This document shows positions 8,728 through 16,785 of a stretch of 64,000 nt of DNA, in pieces (the first letter of the stretch is position 1; every line of letters begins with the position of its first letter). This DNA comes from Candidatus Eisenbacteria bacterium (GTDB lineage: Bacteria > Eisenbacteria > RBG-16-71-46). Below the pieces are notes generated by a model. It was given only the letters and a program-made list of their open reading frames with translations, was not told where the DNA came from and searched no databases. A program made the translations under genes and the position numbers. Location: NCBI GenBank assembly GCA_020847735.1, contig JADLBL010000011.1:1-64000 (forward strand), written 5' to 3'.

Positions 8728-9341
8728 ATCGTCACCTCGACTTCGAACTCGTGCAGGACTACCTCGACGGCGAACTGAGCCACGAGCAGTCGCGCGAGCT
8801 GGAAGCGCACCTCGCCGATTGCGCGGAATGCGCCCGCGAACTGGCGAGCTATCGTCTCGTATTCGAGCGTCTCGAACATCTGCCGCTGTTCGATCCCGGC
8901 CCCGGGCTGGTGGATCGGGTGCTCGCCGAGGCGTTGCCCGCGCATCCCGCGCGCTGGGTCCGGCTCGCCGGCTGGGCGTACGGCGTCAGTCTCGCGGCCA
9001 GCCTCGGTGGACTGGCGCTCGCCCTTGCCGCTCCCGTGTCCCGTGCGTGGCTCTTCACGCTCACGGCCGACGCGGCCCGCTCGCTCGTGCGCGCGTTCCT
9101 GTTCGTGATGCAGTCCCTCAATACCGGCCTCGTCCACGCCGTGGAGCTGGTGAGCACCCGTGGCGAATGGCTTCGCTCGCTGCCGGCGCTGCAGGCCGTC
9201 CTCAAGCCCCTTTCGCAGCCGGTGGTTCTGTTCACGATCTGGGCCGCGCTGCTCGTGGGCGTGGCCCTGCTGTGGTGGATGCGCCCGCAGCGCGGGCGGA
9301 CGATGGGAGGGAGCCGCCATGTCGGCGTCCTGGGCTTCTAG
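8724..9341 (+). CDS. Zinc-finger anti-sigma factor, membrane anchored
   Basis: The N-terminus carries the HxxxCxxC signature HLADCAEC of the ZAS/zf-HC2 domain, preceded by DYLDGELS. This domain binds and holds ECF sigma factors. Hydrophobic segments near residues 85-110 and 170-190 (VVLFTIWAALLVGVALLWW) suggest two membrane spans, placing the domain in the cytosol. The 205-residue protein starts by ATGA overlap with the sigma gene, the usual arrangement for a cognate pair. Release could involve proteolysis or redox loss of zinc; that is family knowledge, not seen here. Confidence 0.88.
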   Translation: MNRHLDFELVQDYLDGELSHEQSRELEAHLADCAECARELASYRLVFERLEHLPLFDPGPGLVDRVLAEALPAHPARWVRLAGWAYGVSLAASLGGLALALAAPVSRAWLFTLTADAARSLVRAFLFVMQSLNTGLVHAVELVSTRGEWLRSLPALQAVLKPLSQPVVLFTIWAALLVGVALLWWMRPQRGRTMGGSRHVGVLGF

Positions 9342-10419
9342 GAACTGGAAGCGCGCGGCCGCGGCCCTCGCGGTGCTGGCGGTCGTCTCGGGCAGCGCGG
9401 CCGCCGATGTCGTGGTCCATCGCGGAGGCGACTCGGGCGAGGTCGTTCGCCGGGTACGCATCTCGAACAGCGGCGTGATCGTGGTGAAGTCGGGCTCCTC
9501 GGACGGGGACTCGGCCGCGGCCGCGGATTCGTCGGCGGACATCGCCCTGCACGGGGACGGCGGCGCCGGCATGGTCCGCCTGTTCTCCGACGCGAACGTT
9601 GCCGCCGGCGAACAACTGGACGGCGACGTCGTCGCGGTCTTCGGCAGCGTTCACGTCGCCGGCAACGTCTCGGGTTCCGTGGTCGCCGTGTTCGGCTCGG
9701 TGGAGTTCGAACCCGGCGCGAGCGTGGACGGGGACGCGGTCGCCGTCGGCGGCGCCGTCCAGCACACCGAGGGCGTGCGGATCGGCGGCCAGACGGTCTC
9801 GATCGGCCTGGCGCCGCTCAGCTTCGGGCTGCCGGGTGTGCCGGTGATGCTGGCGTTCCTCGCCCTGGGCTGGATCGTCACCCTGTTCTTCGGCTGGGTC
9901 TTCGCGGCCCTCTTTCCCGAACGGCTGGTGCGCGTCGCCGTCACTTCCTCGCGCCGCACGCTGCTGTCGCTGGTGCTGGGCCTGCTGGCGTTTCTCGTCA
10001 TGCCGGTCGCGGCGATCCTGCTCATCGTCACCGTGATCGGGCTGCCGATCGGGATCATGCTGCCCTTCGTCTATGTCGCGCTCGTGTATGCGGGGCAGAT
10101 CGCCGGCACCTACGTGCTCGGCTGCAAGCTCACCCGCCGTCCGCTCGATGGCCGGGGAGCGATGCGTCCGATCCTCGCCGGAACCTTGCTGGTCGGCTGC
10201 TTCTTCGCGATCGGTGTGCTGCTCTGGAGCAGCCCGGGCACGGCGCGCACCTTCGCGGTGTTTTTCCATCTCGTCGGCCTGCTCGTCATGACGGGTCTTT
10301 CGGTGATCGGCTCGGGCGCCTTCCTGCTCTCCCGGCTGGGCACCCGTCCCCTGACCCTCGGGGATGAGCCCGCGGCGGCGAACACAACCGCCGCCGGCGC
10401 GGCCTCCGCCATGCCCTGA
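9319..10419 (+). CDS. Membrane protein with bactofilin-like repeats (polymer-forming cytoskeletal type)
   Basis: ATG 9319 follows GGAGGGAG and overlaps the anti-sigma gene by 23 bases. The 366-residue product has a signal peptide ending near GSAAA, then a repeat-rich beta region (DGDVVAVFGSVHVAGNVSGS, FGSVEFEPGASVDGDAV) typical of bactofilin-like right-handed beta structures. Four or five membrane helices follow (MLAFLALGWIVTLFFGW, LLAFLVMPVAAILLIVTVIG and others). Such proteins are common last genes of ECF operons in FCB bacteria. The context suggests an envelope-stress or envelope-shape role, but no enzyme motif is seen. Confidence 0.7.
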   Translation: MSASWASRNWKRAAAALAVLAVVSGSAAADVVVHRGGDSGEVVRRVRISNSGVIVVKSGSSDGDSAAAADSSADIALHGDGGAGMVRLFSDANVAAGEQLDGDVVAVFGSVHVAGNVSGSVVAVFGSVEFEPGASVDGDAVAVGGAVQHTEGVRIGGQTVSIGLAPLSFGLPGVPVMLAFLALGWIVTLFFGWVFAALFPERLVRVAVTSSRRTLLSLVLGLLAFLVMPVAAILLIVTVIGLPIGIMLPFVYVALVYAGQIAGTYVLGCKLTRRPLDGRGAMRPILAGTLLVGCFFAIGVLLWSSPGTARTFAVFFHLVGLLVMTGLSVIGSGAFLLSRLGTRPLTLGDEPAAANTTAAGAASAMP

Positions 10420-10454
10420 CGAACCCGCCCCGCTTCGCCGCCGCAGTGGACCCG

Positions 10455-10486
10455 AACCGCCCTGGGTGACCTGGCCCGGGGCGGTT
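10455..10486 (+). terminator. Terminator-like hairpin after the ECF operon
   Basis: AACCGCCC (10455-10462) pairs with GGGCGGTT (10479-10486) around a 16-base loop that can extend the stem. A short T-containing tail follows. Confidence 0.4.
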
Positions 10487-10675
10487 TCGCGTCTGGGGCG
10501 ACGAACCCGAAGAATCGCTCCTGACGGCGCATGCAACCAGCCCGAGCACGGAGGCGGGTCCCGGCCGGCGCGCCGAAAGCGTTGCGGCACAGGCCGTAAC
10601 AGTGCCGTGGGTCGGGCGGCCCGGTGGCGGGCGAGACGCATGACCATGGCACAGGGCTCGCCATGAGAAACCTGC

Positions 10676-11677
10676 ATGACGCCCGCCCGTCACCTTCGCT
10701 TCCTCGGCCTCGCCGCCTTCCTGCTGGCGTCCCCGGCGATGCCCGCATTCGCCAACGAGGTGGCCGCGAGCGCCGCCGCGCCCGGCATTCGCCTGCACAC
10801 GGCGCAGGAGACGCTTCGGGACTACTGCCGCTGGGTGGACGGGAGCCTCGTGTTCAGTGTGCCCGGCGGCGCGAGCTGGGAACTGGTCACGAGCGTGGAC
10901 GATCCCGCGATCTCGAACCGGGGCGACGGCCAGTTCCATCCGTTCGATCCGGCGCAGGTCGGTGTCGCGCTCACCGGCATCCGCTACCCGCTCCAGCACG
11001 TCTCCGCCGAAGTCTTCGTTCTGCCGTACCCGCGTCGGCTGGGCCTCGAGTCGGCCGCCGGTCCCGGCCTGATCCTGCTTTCGCCGGGCGTTCGCGAGAT
11101 GGCCGCCGAACAGCAGATCGCCGAGTTCACGCACGAGCTCGGCCACGTCGTGCAGCATGTCGTCCTTCCCGACAGCGACACCGAGAACTGGAGCCGCTAC
11201 CGCGAGCTGCGGGGCATTGACGACGCCGAGGTATACACCGGCACGTCGGCGCACGCCGACCGGCCGCACGAGATCTGGGCGGAGGACTTTCGCGTGCTCT
11301 TCGGCGCTCCACTCGCGAACACGGCGGGAACCATCGAGAACGCGGAGCTCGAGTACCCGACTCTGGTCACCGGTCTTTCCTCCTTCATGGCCTCGCTGGC
11401 CGCTCCGGCGGGCCGTCCGCTGGCGCTGGCGGTGCTCGGTACGGGCGGGCGTGGCGCCGTGCGCCTGGCGCGTGCGGGCTACTCGCCGGCGCCGCTCGAC
11501 CTGTACGACGTGACCGGGCGCCGCCTGGCGACGGTGACTCCCCTCGCCGACGCGCTCGGCTCGACCTGGCTGTGGGACGGGCGCGACAACACGGGCCGCG
11601 ACGTGCGCGCCGCGGTGGTCTTCGCACGCGTGCGCGACGGCTCGGGCGGCGTGACGCGCATCGTCCGCCTGCCCTGA
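10676..11677 (+). CDS. Secreted HELGH zincin-like protein with FlgD-like C-terminal domain
   Basis: The 333-residue protein has a signal peptide (FLGLAAFLLASPAMPAFA, cleavage near residue 26). A central region contains EFTHELGHVVQHV near 150, an HExxH zinc motif with a DDAEVYTGTSAHADRPHEIWAEDF segment cut by Ala/His/Asp-rich turns and a possible third ligand in the HEIWAEDF part. The last ~65 residues (LYDVTGRRLATV, TWLWDGRDNTGRDV) are the FlgD-like / type-IX-sorting-like fold. A secreted metallopeptidase-like role is likely, but the substrate is unknown. ATG 10676 has only a weak ribosome-binding site. Confidence 0.65.
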   Translation: MTPARHLRFLGLAAFLLASPAMPAFANEVAASAAAPGIRLHTAQETLRDYCRWVDGSLVFSVPGGASWELVTSVDDPAISNRGDGQFHPFDPAQVGVALTGIRYPLQHVSAEVFVLPYPRRLGLESAAGPGLILLSPGVREMAAEQQIAEFTHELGHVVQHVVLPDSDTENWSRYRELRGIDDAEVYTGTSAHADRPHEIWAEDFRVLFGAPLANTAGTIENAELEYPTLVTGLSSFMASLAAPAGRPLALAVLGTGGRGAVRLARAGYSPAPLDLYDVTGRRLATVTPLADALGSTWLWDGRDNTGRDVRAAVVFARVRDGSGGVTRIVRLP

Positions 11678-11685
11678 GCGCGGCG

Positions 11686-11707
11686 GCCCGGGCGCTGATG
11701 CCCGGGC
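11686..11707. terminator. Convergent terminator hairpin
   Basis: GCCCGGGC (11686-11693) and GCCCGGGC (11700-11707) form an 8-bp stem with a GCTGAT loop, between two convergent genes. Confidence 0.45.
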
Positions 11708-11708
11708 G

Positions 11709-12386
11709 TCAGCGGTCCGGCAGGCTGTCGGGCGAGAACTCCGCGCTCACCGCGCGTGCCCGCGCATCGCCCAGCCCGGCGATGTTGCGCACCGTGTCGA
11801 ACAGCGCGCGTGGCAGCGCGGTCAACGCTCCGAACCCAGAGCCCTGCCGCCCGCGAACCTCACCGGAGAGCGCCTCCTCGACTTCTTCGGCGTCCTCGAC
11901 ACTGAGCGGCTTCACCGTGGCCGACAGCACCACGAAGTAGCTGGCTGACGGCGCGAGCCGATCGGACCGCGGAAACGACATCGCGAACGGGCCCGAGAGC
12001 GCGGACTCGAGCGAATCGAGGGAAGAGACCGTTATTGCCGGGAGCCCGGCGCGTTCCAGCAGCCAGGCGTTCGCCCACACGTCCCTGCGCAGGCGCACGG
12101 TGGCGTCCATCGAGCGCTCGACGCGGTCGAACCAGCCGTTGCGGCGGCGCCACAGCTCCGCATGCAGCGCGAGCGTCACCGGCATGCCCCGGGACAGGCT
12201 CTGTTCGACCCGGGTTTCCAGCGGATCGCCGAGCCGGAACGAGATGCCGATGCGTCCCTCCACGTCGCGATGGGGCCGCAACGAGGCGAACTCGATCGCG
12301 CCCGCGGGCGCGGCCGAGAGCAGCACGAGGACCGCCGCGACGAACGCGGACACGGAGCGGGCGGGGGCGGGGAGCCGGGGAGTCAA
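11709..12386 (-). CDS. DUF4390-like secreted/periplasmic protein
   Basis: The 225-residue product has a signal peptide (VAAVLVLLSAAPAGA). Its body matches the DUF4390 pattern: a beta-rich start with GRIGISFRL, LSRGMPVTLALHAELWRRRNGWFD, then RLRRDVWANAWLLE and ASYFVVLSATVKPLSVEDAEEVE. DUF4390 genes are found beside NtrY/NtrX-type kinase-regulator pairs, as here. The function is unknown. It starts 15 bases after the D15 gene and probably shares its sigma-54 promoter. Confidence 0.75.
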   Translation of the reverse strand: MTPRLPAPARSVSAFVAAVLVLLSAAPAGAIEFASLRPHRDVEGRIGISFRLGDPLETRVEQSLSRGMPVTLALHAELWRRRNGWFDRVERSMDATVRLRRDVWANAWLLERAGLPAITVSSLDSLESALSGPFAMSFPRSDRLAPSASYFVVLSATVKPLSVEDAEEVEEALSGEVRGRQGSGFGALTALPRALFDTVRNIAGLGDARARAVSAEFSPDSLPDR

Positions 12387-12401
12387 GCGGTCCTTGTTCG
12401 G

Positions 12402-13700
12402 CTAGAAGGGTCGGTTCAAGCGGAGTCCCACCACGAAATCGGAGCCCGGATCCTGGAGGTTGCGGGCGAAGGTCACGCGCACGTCGTCCTCGGAGGTGGA
12501 CAGGCCGACGCCGCCGTCCACGGCGAAGTGTTGCCGGCCGACGTCCCAGGCGCCGCCGGAGCCGCTCCATGCCGTGCCCGCGTCCGCGAACACGATCGCG
12601 TGCAGGCCGCTCTCGAAGCCGCCCTCGCGGAACCGCCACAAGCCGACCGTGTACTCCGCCTGCGCGAGCGCCATCCGGTCGCCGCGGAAGGCGCCGATGG
12701 GATGCGCGCGCAGACCGTCCACGCCGCCGACCGCGAACTGTTCCTGGGCCGGCAGGGTGCCGGCGAGCCGCGAGCCGCCGACGGCGCGCAGCGCGAGCGT
12801 GGTTGCCGGTGAAAGGCGCACGACGCTGCGCAGGTCGGCGAGCGCGCGCGTGTAGGTGAAATCGCCTCCGAGCTGGCCACCCGCGCGCTGCAGTTCGATC
12901 CAGTGATAGAAGCCGCCGCGCGACAGCTGCGTCCGGTGGGCGAGCCGCTCGAGGCGGACGAGCGCCCGACGGGCCACCCCTTCGTCGATCGCCGGGTTCG
13001 GGCGCAGCGGCCGATCGGTGTGGAGCCAGGAGCGGACGTGGCGGCTCGAGGCGAGCGAACGGTACTCGTCGCCGCGCAGGTGGACGCTGACGGTGGAAAA
13101 GTCCGGCACGCGCCACGACAGGTAGGCGCCGAAGCCCTCGCGCTCGAAGTAGTCGCGCCAGTCCTCGTGCGCGACGAGCAGGGCGAGAGAGTTCTCGAGG
13201 TCCTCGACCTGCTGCAGGTCCGGGTGGTCGGTCCGGCGGATCATCCCGACGCCCAGCACGAAACGGGCGGTCGGCAGCAGCGGCTGCTCGATCTGCACGC
13301 CGTAGAGCACGCGCCGGCGCCCGGTGGCGTAGTCCAGGCGTGCGCCGAGCCGTGGGTTCATGGTCTGCGGCTGCTGCGCCTGGAACCACAGGCCGTAGCG
13401 CAGCAGGTCCACGCGGTTGTAGTCGAGCGACAGGCTGAAGTCCGTGGCGCGCCGGGCGTGAGCGTCGCGCCAGGGCTCCGGCGCCGTGAGCAGGGCATCC
13501 CCGACCGGCGCACGCAACCAGTCGCCCTCGCTGTCGCCGCGCAGCGGGAGCGAGCGCTCTTCGAGGACGGGTTCGGCTCCGGCGCTGTCGCGGTAGCCGC
13601 CGAACGGGCGGAAATCCATGCTGTCCGCCGCGGCGCCCTGGCTGCGGGCTGGCGGCGCGACGAGCAGGGCGAGGAGCAGGACGATGGGCCAGCGATTCAC
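12402..13700 (-). CDS. Omp85/D15-type outer-membrane beta-barrel protein
   Basis: This 432-residue protein begins with a signal peptide (IVLLLALLVAPPARS). It continues with barrel-like strands and near residue 320 has GGVDGLRAHPIGAFRGD, corresponding to the conserved Omp85 motif (GG-x-RGY-like) in a lumen-inserted loop. It ends in VVGLRLNRPF with terminal Phe. There are no obvious POTRA domains, so it resembles the short surface-antigen members and not BamA itself. A sigma-54 promoter 50-65 bases upstream of ATG 13700 and the adjacent sigma-54 activator gene suggest regulated expression. Confidence 0.75.
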   Translation of the reverse strand: MNRWPIVLLLALLVAPPARSQGAAADSMDFRPFGGYRDSAGAEPVLEERSLPLRGDSEGDWLRAPVGDALLTAPEPWRDAHARRATDFSLSLDYNRVDLLRYGLWFQAQQPQTMNPRLGARLDYATGRRRVLYGVQIEQPLLPTARFVLGVGMIRRTDHPDLQQVEDLENSLALLVAHEDWRDYFEREGFGAYLSWRVPDFSTVSVHLRGDEYRSLASSRHVRSWLHTDRPLRPNPAIDEGVARRALVRLERLAHRTQLSRGGFYHWIELQRAGGQLGGDFTYTRALADLRSVVRLSPATTLALRAVGGSRLAGTLPAQEQFAVGGVDGLRAHPIGAFRGDRMALAQAEYTVGLWRFREGGFESGLHAIVFADAGTAWSGSGGAWDVGRQHFAVDGGVGLSTSEDDVRVTFARNLQDPGSDFVVGLRLNRPF

Positions 13701-13748
13701 GCGATGCCTCCAGGGCGGGCAGGGAACGGACGACGCGCCCAGTCAGAA

Positions 13749-13764
13749 GGCAATGCGCATACCA
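13749..13764 (-). promoter_or_regulatory. Sigma-54 (-24/-12) promoter of the D15-DUF4390 operon
   Basis: Minus-strand TGGTATGCGCATTGCC fits the TGGYAYR-N4-TTGCW consensus at all positions but the last, with the required 10-base GG to GC distance. The predicted start lies about 35-40 bases before the D15 ATG. Confidence 0.7.
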
Positions 13765-13855
13765 GCGCCACGGTCCGAACACGGGCACGGGCCCGCGCCG
13801 GACGCGGAGTTGCGCGGCCGCGGCGCGCGCCGCCGCGGCGAACTGTCGCGCACGC

Positions 13856-13871
13856 GCCACAGTGCTGTGGC
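13856..13871. promoter_or_regulatory. Palindromic candidate enhancer for a sigma-54 activator
   Basis: GCCACAG-TG-CTGTGGC, seven-base arms, centred about 100 bases upstream of the -24 box. This is the usual place for an activator site, just outside the ntrX-like coding end. Confidence 0.5.
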
Positions 13872-13881
13872 CGCGACGCGC

Positions 13882-15261
13882 TCATCGCCGGGCGATGCCG
13901 TACTTGCGCATCTTCCGGTGCAGGTTCGTGCGGTCGATGCCCAGCCCGGCGGCGGCCTGCGTGACGTTCCAGTCCGCGGCCTCGAGCGCCCGCCGGATCG
14001 AATCGATCTCGCTGCGCGCGACCCGTCCGCGCAGCCCGGCCTCCTCGCCGTCGCCCGGCTGGCTTTCGAGCCAGGGCAGCAGGTCGGCGGGCGTGACCTG
14101 CTCGCCCTCGACCAGCACGACCGCGCGCTCCATGAGGTTTCTCATCTCGCGGACGTTGCCGGGCCACGGATATTCGGCGAGCAGTTGCTCGGCCTCGGGC
14201 GTGAGCCGCAGGCCGGTGCGACCCTCGATGGCGGCGAACTGGGCCAGGAAGTAGCGAGCGAGCGTGCCGATGTCTGCGCGCCGCTCGCGCAGCGGCGGAA
14301 CCTGGACGGGCAGCACGTTGAGCCGGAAGTACAGGTCCTCGCGGAACTCGCCCGAGCGCACCTGGTCGGCGAGGTCCTTGTTGGTCGCCGCCACGAGCCG
14401 GACGTCCACGCGGGCGGTTCGCGTGCCGCCGACCCGTTCGAGTTCGTTCGTCTCGACGACGCGCAGCAGCTTGGCCTGCGCCTCGGGGGCGAGATCCCCG
14501 ACCTCGTCGAGAAACAGCGTGCCTCCGTCGGCCAGTTCGAGCCGGCCCTTCTTGCTCTGCACGGCTCCGGTGAACGCTCCCCGCTCGTAACCGAACAGTT
14601 CGCTCTCGAGCAGGTCCCTCGGGATGGCGGCGCAGTTGAGCTTCACGAACGGCCCGGACGAGCGCTTCGAAAGCGCGTGCACCGCGTGCGCGACCAGTTC
14701 CTTGCCCGAGCCGTTCTCGCCCGTGACGAGCACCCGACCCGACGAGGGGCCGACGCGCCGAACCTGCTCGCGGAGCCGGGCGATCGCCGGGCTGTCGCCG
14801 ACCATGCCGAGCGTCTCGTCGCCGGCGGGAGGCGCGCCGCCGGCCGGCGGGCGGGGAGCGCGACGCAGTCGCGAGACGCGCACCGCTTCGGCCAGGGTCA
14901 CGAGCAGGGCCTCGGGATCGCGAATCGGCTTCTCGATGAAGTCGAAGGCGCCGCGCTGGCCCGCCTTGAGCGCGTTCTCGACCGTGCCCTCGCCGGAAAC
15001 GATGAGAACGGCCGTGTCCGGCGCCTGTTCGGCGATGCGCACCAGAGCGTCGAGCCCGTTCTCGCCGGGCATGCGGATGTCGAGCAGCACGACGTCGAAT
15101 CGCGCGGCCTCGAGCTCGGCGTAGGCCCCGGCCGCGTTCGGCGCCTCCCGGACGACGTGCCCCTCGTCCTCCAGCACGCCGCGCAGCTGGCGGCGGATCG
15201 CGGAGTCGTCGTCCACCAGCAGGATCTGGAAGGAGTCGTGCCTGGCCATGGGTTCGATCAT
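13882..15261 (-). CDS. NtrX/NtrC-like sigma-54-dependent response regulator
   Basis: The 459-residue protein has three parts. The receiver (residues ~9-125) shows LLVDDDSAIRRQL, phospho-acceptor VVLLDIRMPGENG and FIEKPI. The AAA+ domain (~155-390) has Walker A GENGSGKELVAH, the GAFTGA sigma-54 contact loop and Walker B GGTLFLDEVGD. A Fis-type helix-turn-helix ends it (NVTQAAAGLGIDRTNLHRKM). ATG 15261 overlaps the kinase stop (ATGA); ATG 15249 is an alternative. It likely activates the sigma-54 promoter at 13749-13764 just past its own end. Confidence 0.92.
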   Translation of the reverse strand: MIEPMARHDSFQILLVDDDSAIRRQLRGVLEDEGHVVREAPNAAGAYAELEAARFDVVLLDIRMPGENGLDALVRIAEQAPDTAVLIVSGEGTVENALKAGQRGAFDFIEKPIRDPEALLVTLAEAVRVSRLRRAPRPPAGGAPPAGDETLGMVGDSPAIARLREQVRRVGPSSGRVLVTGENGSGKELVAHAVHALSKRSSGPFVKLNCAAIPRDLLESELFGYERGAFTGAVQSKKGRLELADGGTLFLDEVGDLAPEAQAKLLRVVETNELERVGGTRTARVDVRLVAATNKDLADQVRSGEFREDLYFRLNVLPVQVPPLRERRADIGTLARYFLAQFAAIEGRTGLRLTPEAEQLLAEYPWPGNVREMRNLMERAVVLVEGEQVTPADLLPWLESQPGDGEEAGLRGRVARSEIDSIRRALEAADWNVTQAAAGLGIDRTNLHRKMRKYGIARR

Positions 15262-16769
15262 CCGTTCGGAGTTTGGAGCGGGAGCGAGAGCCGGGCGCAC
15301 GCCCCGCCGCCCTCGCGGTTCGACAGCTCGACGTGGCCGCCGTGCTGGACGGCGATGTCGCGTACCAGCGAGAGGCCGAGTCCGCTGCCGCGGTTGCGGG
15401 TGCTGACATAGGGTTCGAAAACGCGTTCGGCGAGTTCGGCCGGAGGACCTGGTCCGCGATCGAGCACTTCGAGGCGCGCCTGCGCGCCCTCCGTGCCGAC
15501 GCGCACCTCGACGGTGGCGCCCGCCGGGCTCGCTTCGCACGCGTTGAGCAGCAGGTTATGTACGGCGAGCGACAACAGCAACCGGTCGCCGCGCACCGGG
15601 GCGCTGCCCGCGCAGGTGACCCGCACCGTCAGGCCTTCGGGCTCGTGCAGCGCCGCCGCCGAGCGCGCCACCTCGCCCAGGTCGAGCCCTTCGAGTCGCG
15701 GCTCGGGCAGCCGGGCGTAGTTCGAGAACTGCTCCGCGAGCCGCGCGAGATGCTCGACCTCCTGCAGCAGCGCCGCGAGGCTGTCGCGCACCGCCGCCCG
15801 CTCCCGCTCGGGCACGGCGTCGGCTCGTTTCTGCAGGCGGTGAAGCGACAGTCGCATGGGGGTGAGGGGGTTCTTGATCTCGTGCGCGAGCCGGCGCGCG
15901 ACGTCGCGCCATGCGGCCTCCCGTTCGGCGCGGGCGAGTCCCTCGCGGGCCTCGGCCAGGCGTGTCGTCATCGCGTTGAACGAGGACGCGAGCGCCCGCA
16001 GCTCGGGCGCGCCCGCTTCGGCCACCCGGGCGCCGAGGTCACCCTCGGCCACCCGCCCGAACGCCGCCGTCAGGCCCACGAGCGGTTCCGACATCTGGCG
16101 CGACAGCGTGCGGGCGAGCAGCACGGCCGTGACCGCGACGAGCACCGACAGCGCCCCGACCAGCAGCCACACCCAGCGGTGCTGCAGGTCCACGAGCACC
16201 GCAAGCCGGCCGTAGTAGCCGCGCGCCTGGCCGATCTGCTCGACGCGCGCGAAGAAATCCGGCGTGAGCCGCACGCCGGTCACGATCGCCGCGTCGGGCC
16301 CCATGGCCGCGACGGCGGCGAGCACGCCACGCGGCGAGCGCAGTAGGCGTGAACCCTCGAGCGCGGACCCGATCTCGGGAGCAAGGTCGAGCGTGTCGGC
16401 GGCCAGCACGCCGCCGGGCACGATCTGCTCGGCGACGTGCCAGCCTCCGTTCACCCGCACGCAGACGAGGACGAAGTCGAGCCCGGCGTCACGAAGTCCG
16501 TCGCGCAGGCGCGAGCGGCGGGCGGCGTCGAGCGGCAGGGGCTGGAGTTCGGCCGCCCACGAGTCGGCGCGCTCGAGCACCGTCGCCTCGAGCCGGGTGA
16601 GCGCGGTGCGTGTGACCTCGACGGCGGACTCGAGCGCCTGGTCCACTCCCGGCCGGTACCATCGGTCGGTGGAGCGGTTGAGCTGGTCGATCGTGAAGAC
16701 CGCGAAGCCCAGCGTCGGCAGGAGCGCGAGTGCCAGGAACGCGACGAGCAGCCGGGCCCGGAGACTCAC
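15258..16769 (-). CDS. NtrY-like membrane sensor histidine kinase
   Basis: This 503-residue kinase has an N-terminal membrane helix (LLVAFLALALLPTLGFAVF), a ~150-residue extracytoplasmic sensor region, and a second helix near 198-218 (WVWLLVGALSVLVAVTAVLLA). A HAMP segment leads to the DHp helix with RRLAHEIKNPLTPMRLSL, whose His is the phosphorylation site. The ATPase domain has NLLLNACEAS, DRGPG and GSGLGLSLV. The HEIKNPLTP box is typical of NtrY. It overlaps its regulator by four bases and follows rlmN by 16 bases. The signal it senses is not apparent. Confidence 0.92.
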   Translation of the reverse strand: MSLRARLLVAFLALALLPTLGFAVFTIDQLNRSTDRWYRPGVDQALESAVEVTRTALTRLEATVLERADSWAAELQPLPLDAARRSRLRDGLRDAGLDFVLVCVRVNGGWHVAEQIVPGGVLAADTLDLAPEIGSALEGSRLLRSPRGVLAAVAAMGPDAAIVTGVRLTPDFFARVEQIGQARGYYGRLAVLVDLQHRWVWLLVGALSVLVAVTAVLLARTLSRQMSEPLVGLTAAFGRVAEGDLGARVAEAGAPELRALASSFNAMTTRLAEAREGLARAEREAAWRDVARRLAHEIKNPLTPMRLSLHRLQKRADAVPERERAAVRDSLAALLQEVEHLARLAEQFSNYARLPEPRLEGLDLGEVARSAAALHEPEGLTVRVTCAGSAPVRGDRLLLSLAVHNLLLNACEASPAGATVEVRVGTEGAQARLEVLDRGPGPPAELAERVFEPYVSTRNRGSGLGLSLVRDIAVQHGGHVELSNREGGGACARLSLPLQTPNG

Positions 16770-16785
16770 GCGGGCGCGCCGTCCG

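Noticed and set aside
10647-10662. TGGCACAGGGCTCGCC, sigma-54-like, before the HELGH protein gene
   Set aside because: The -12 element is TCGC and the start site would be only a few bases before ATG 10676, leaving no leader. Probably chance.
9232-10677. 481-codon minus-strand ORF opposite the bactofilin-like gene
   Set aside because: Arg/Gly/Gln-rich mirror frame; the plus-strand gene has a signal peptide, membrane helices and operon context.
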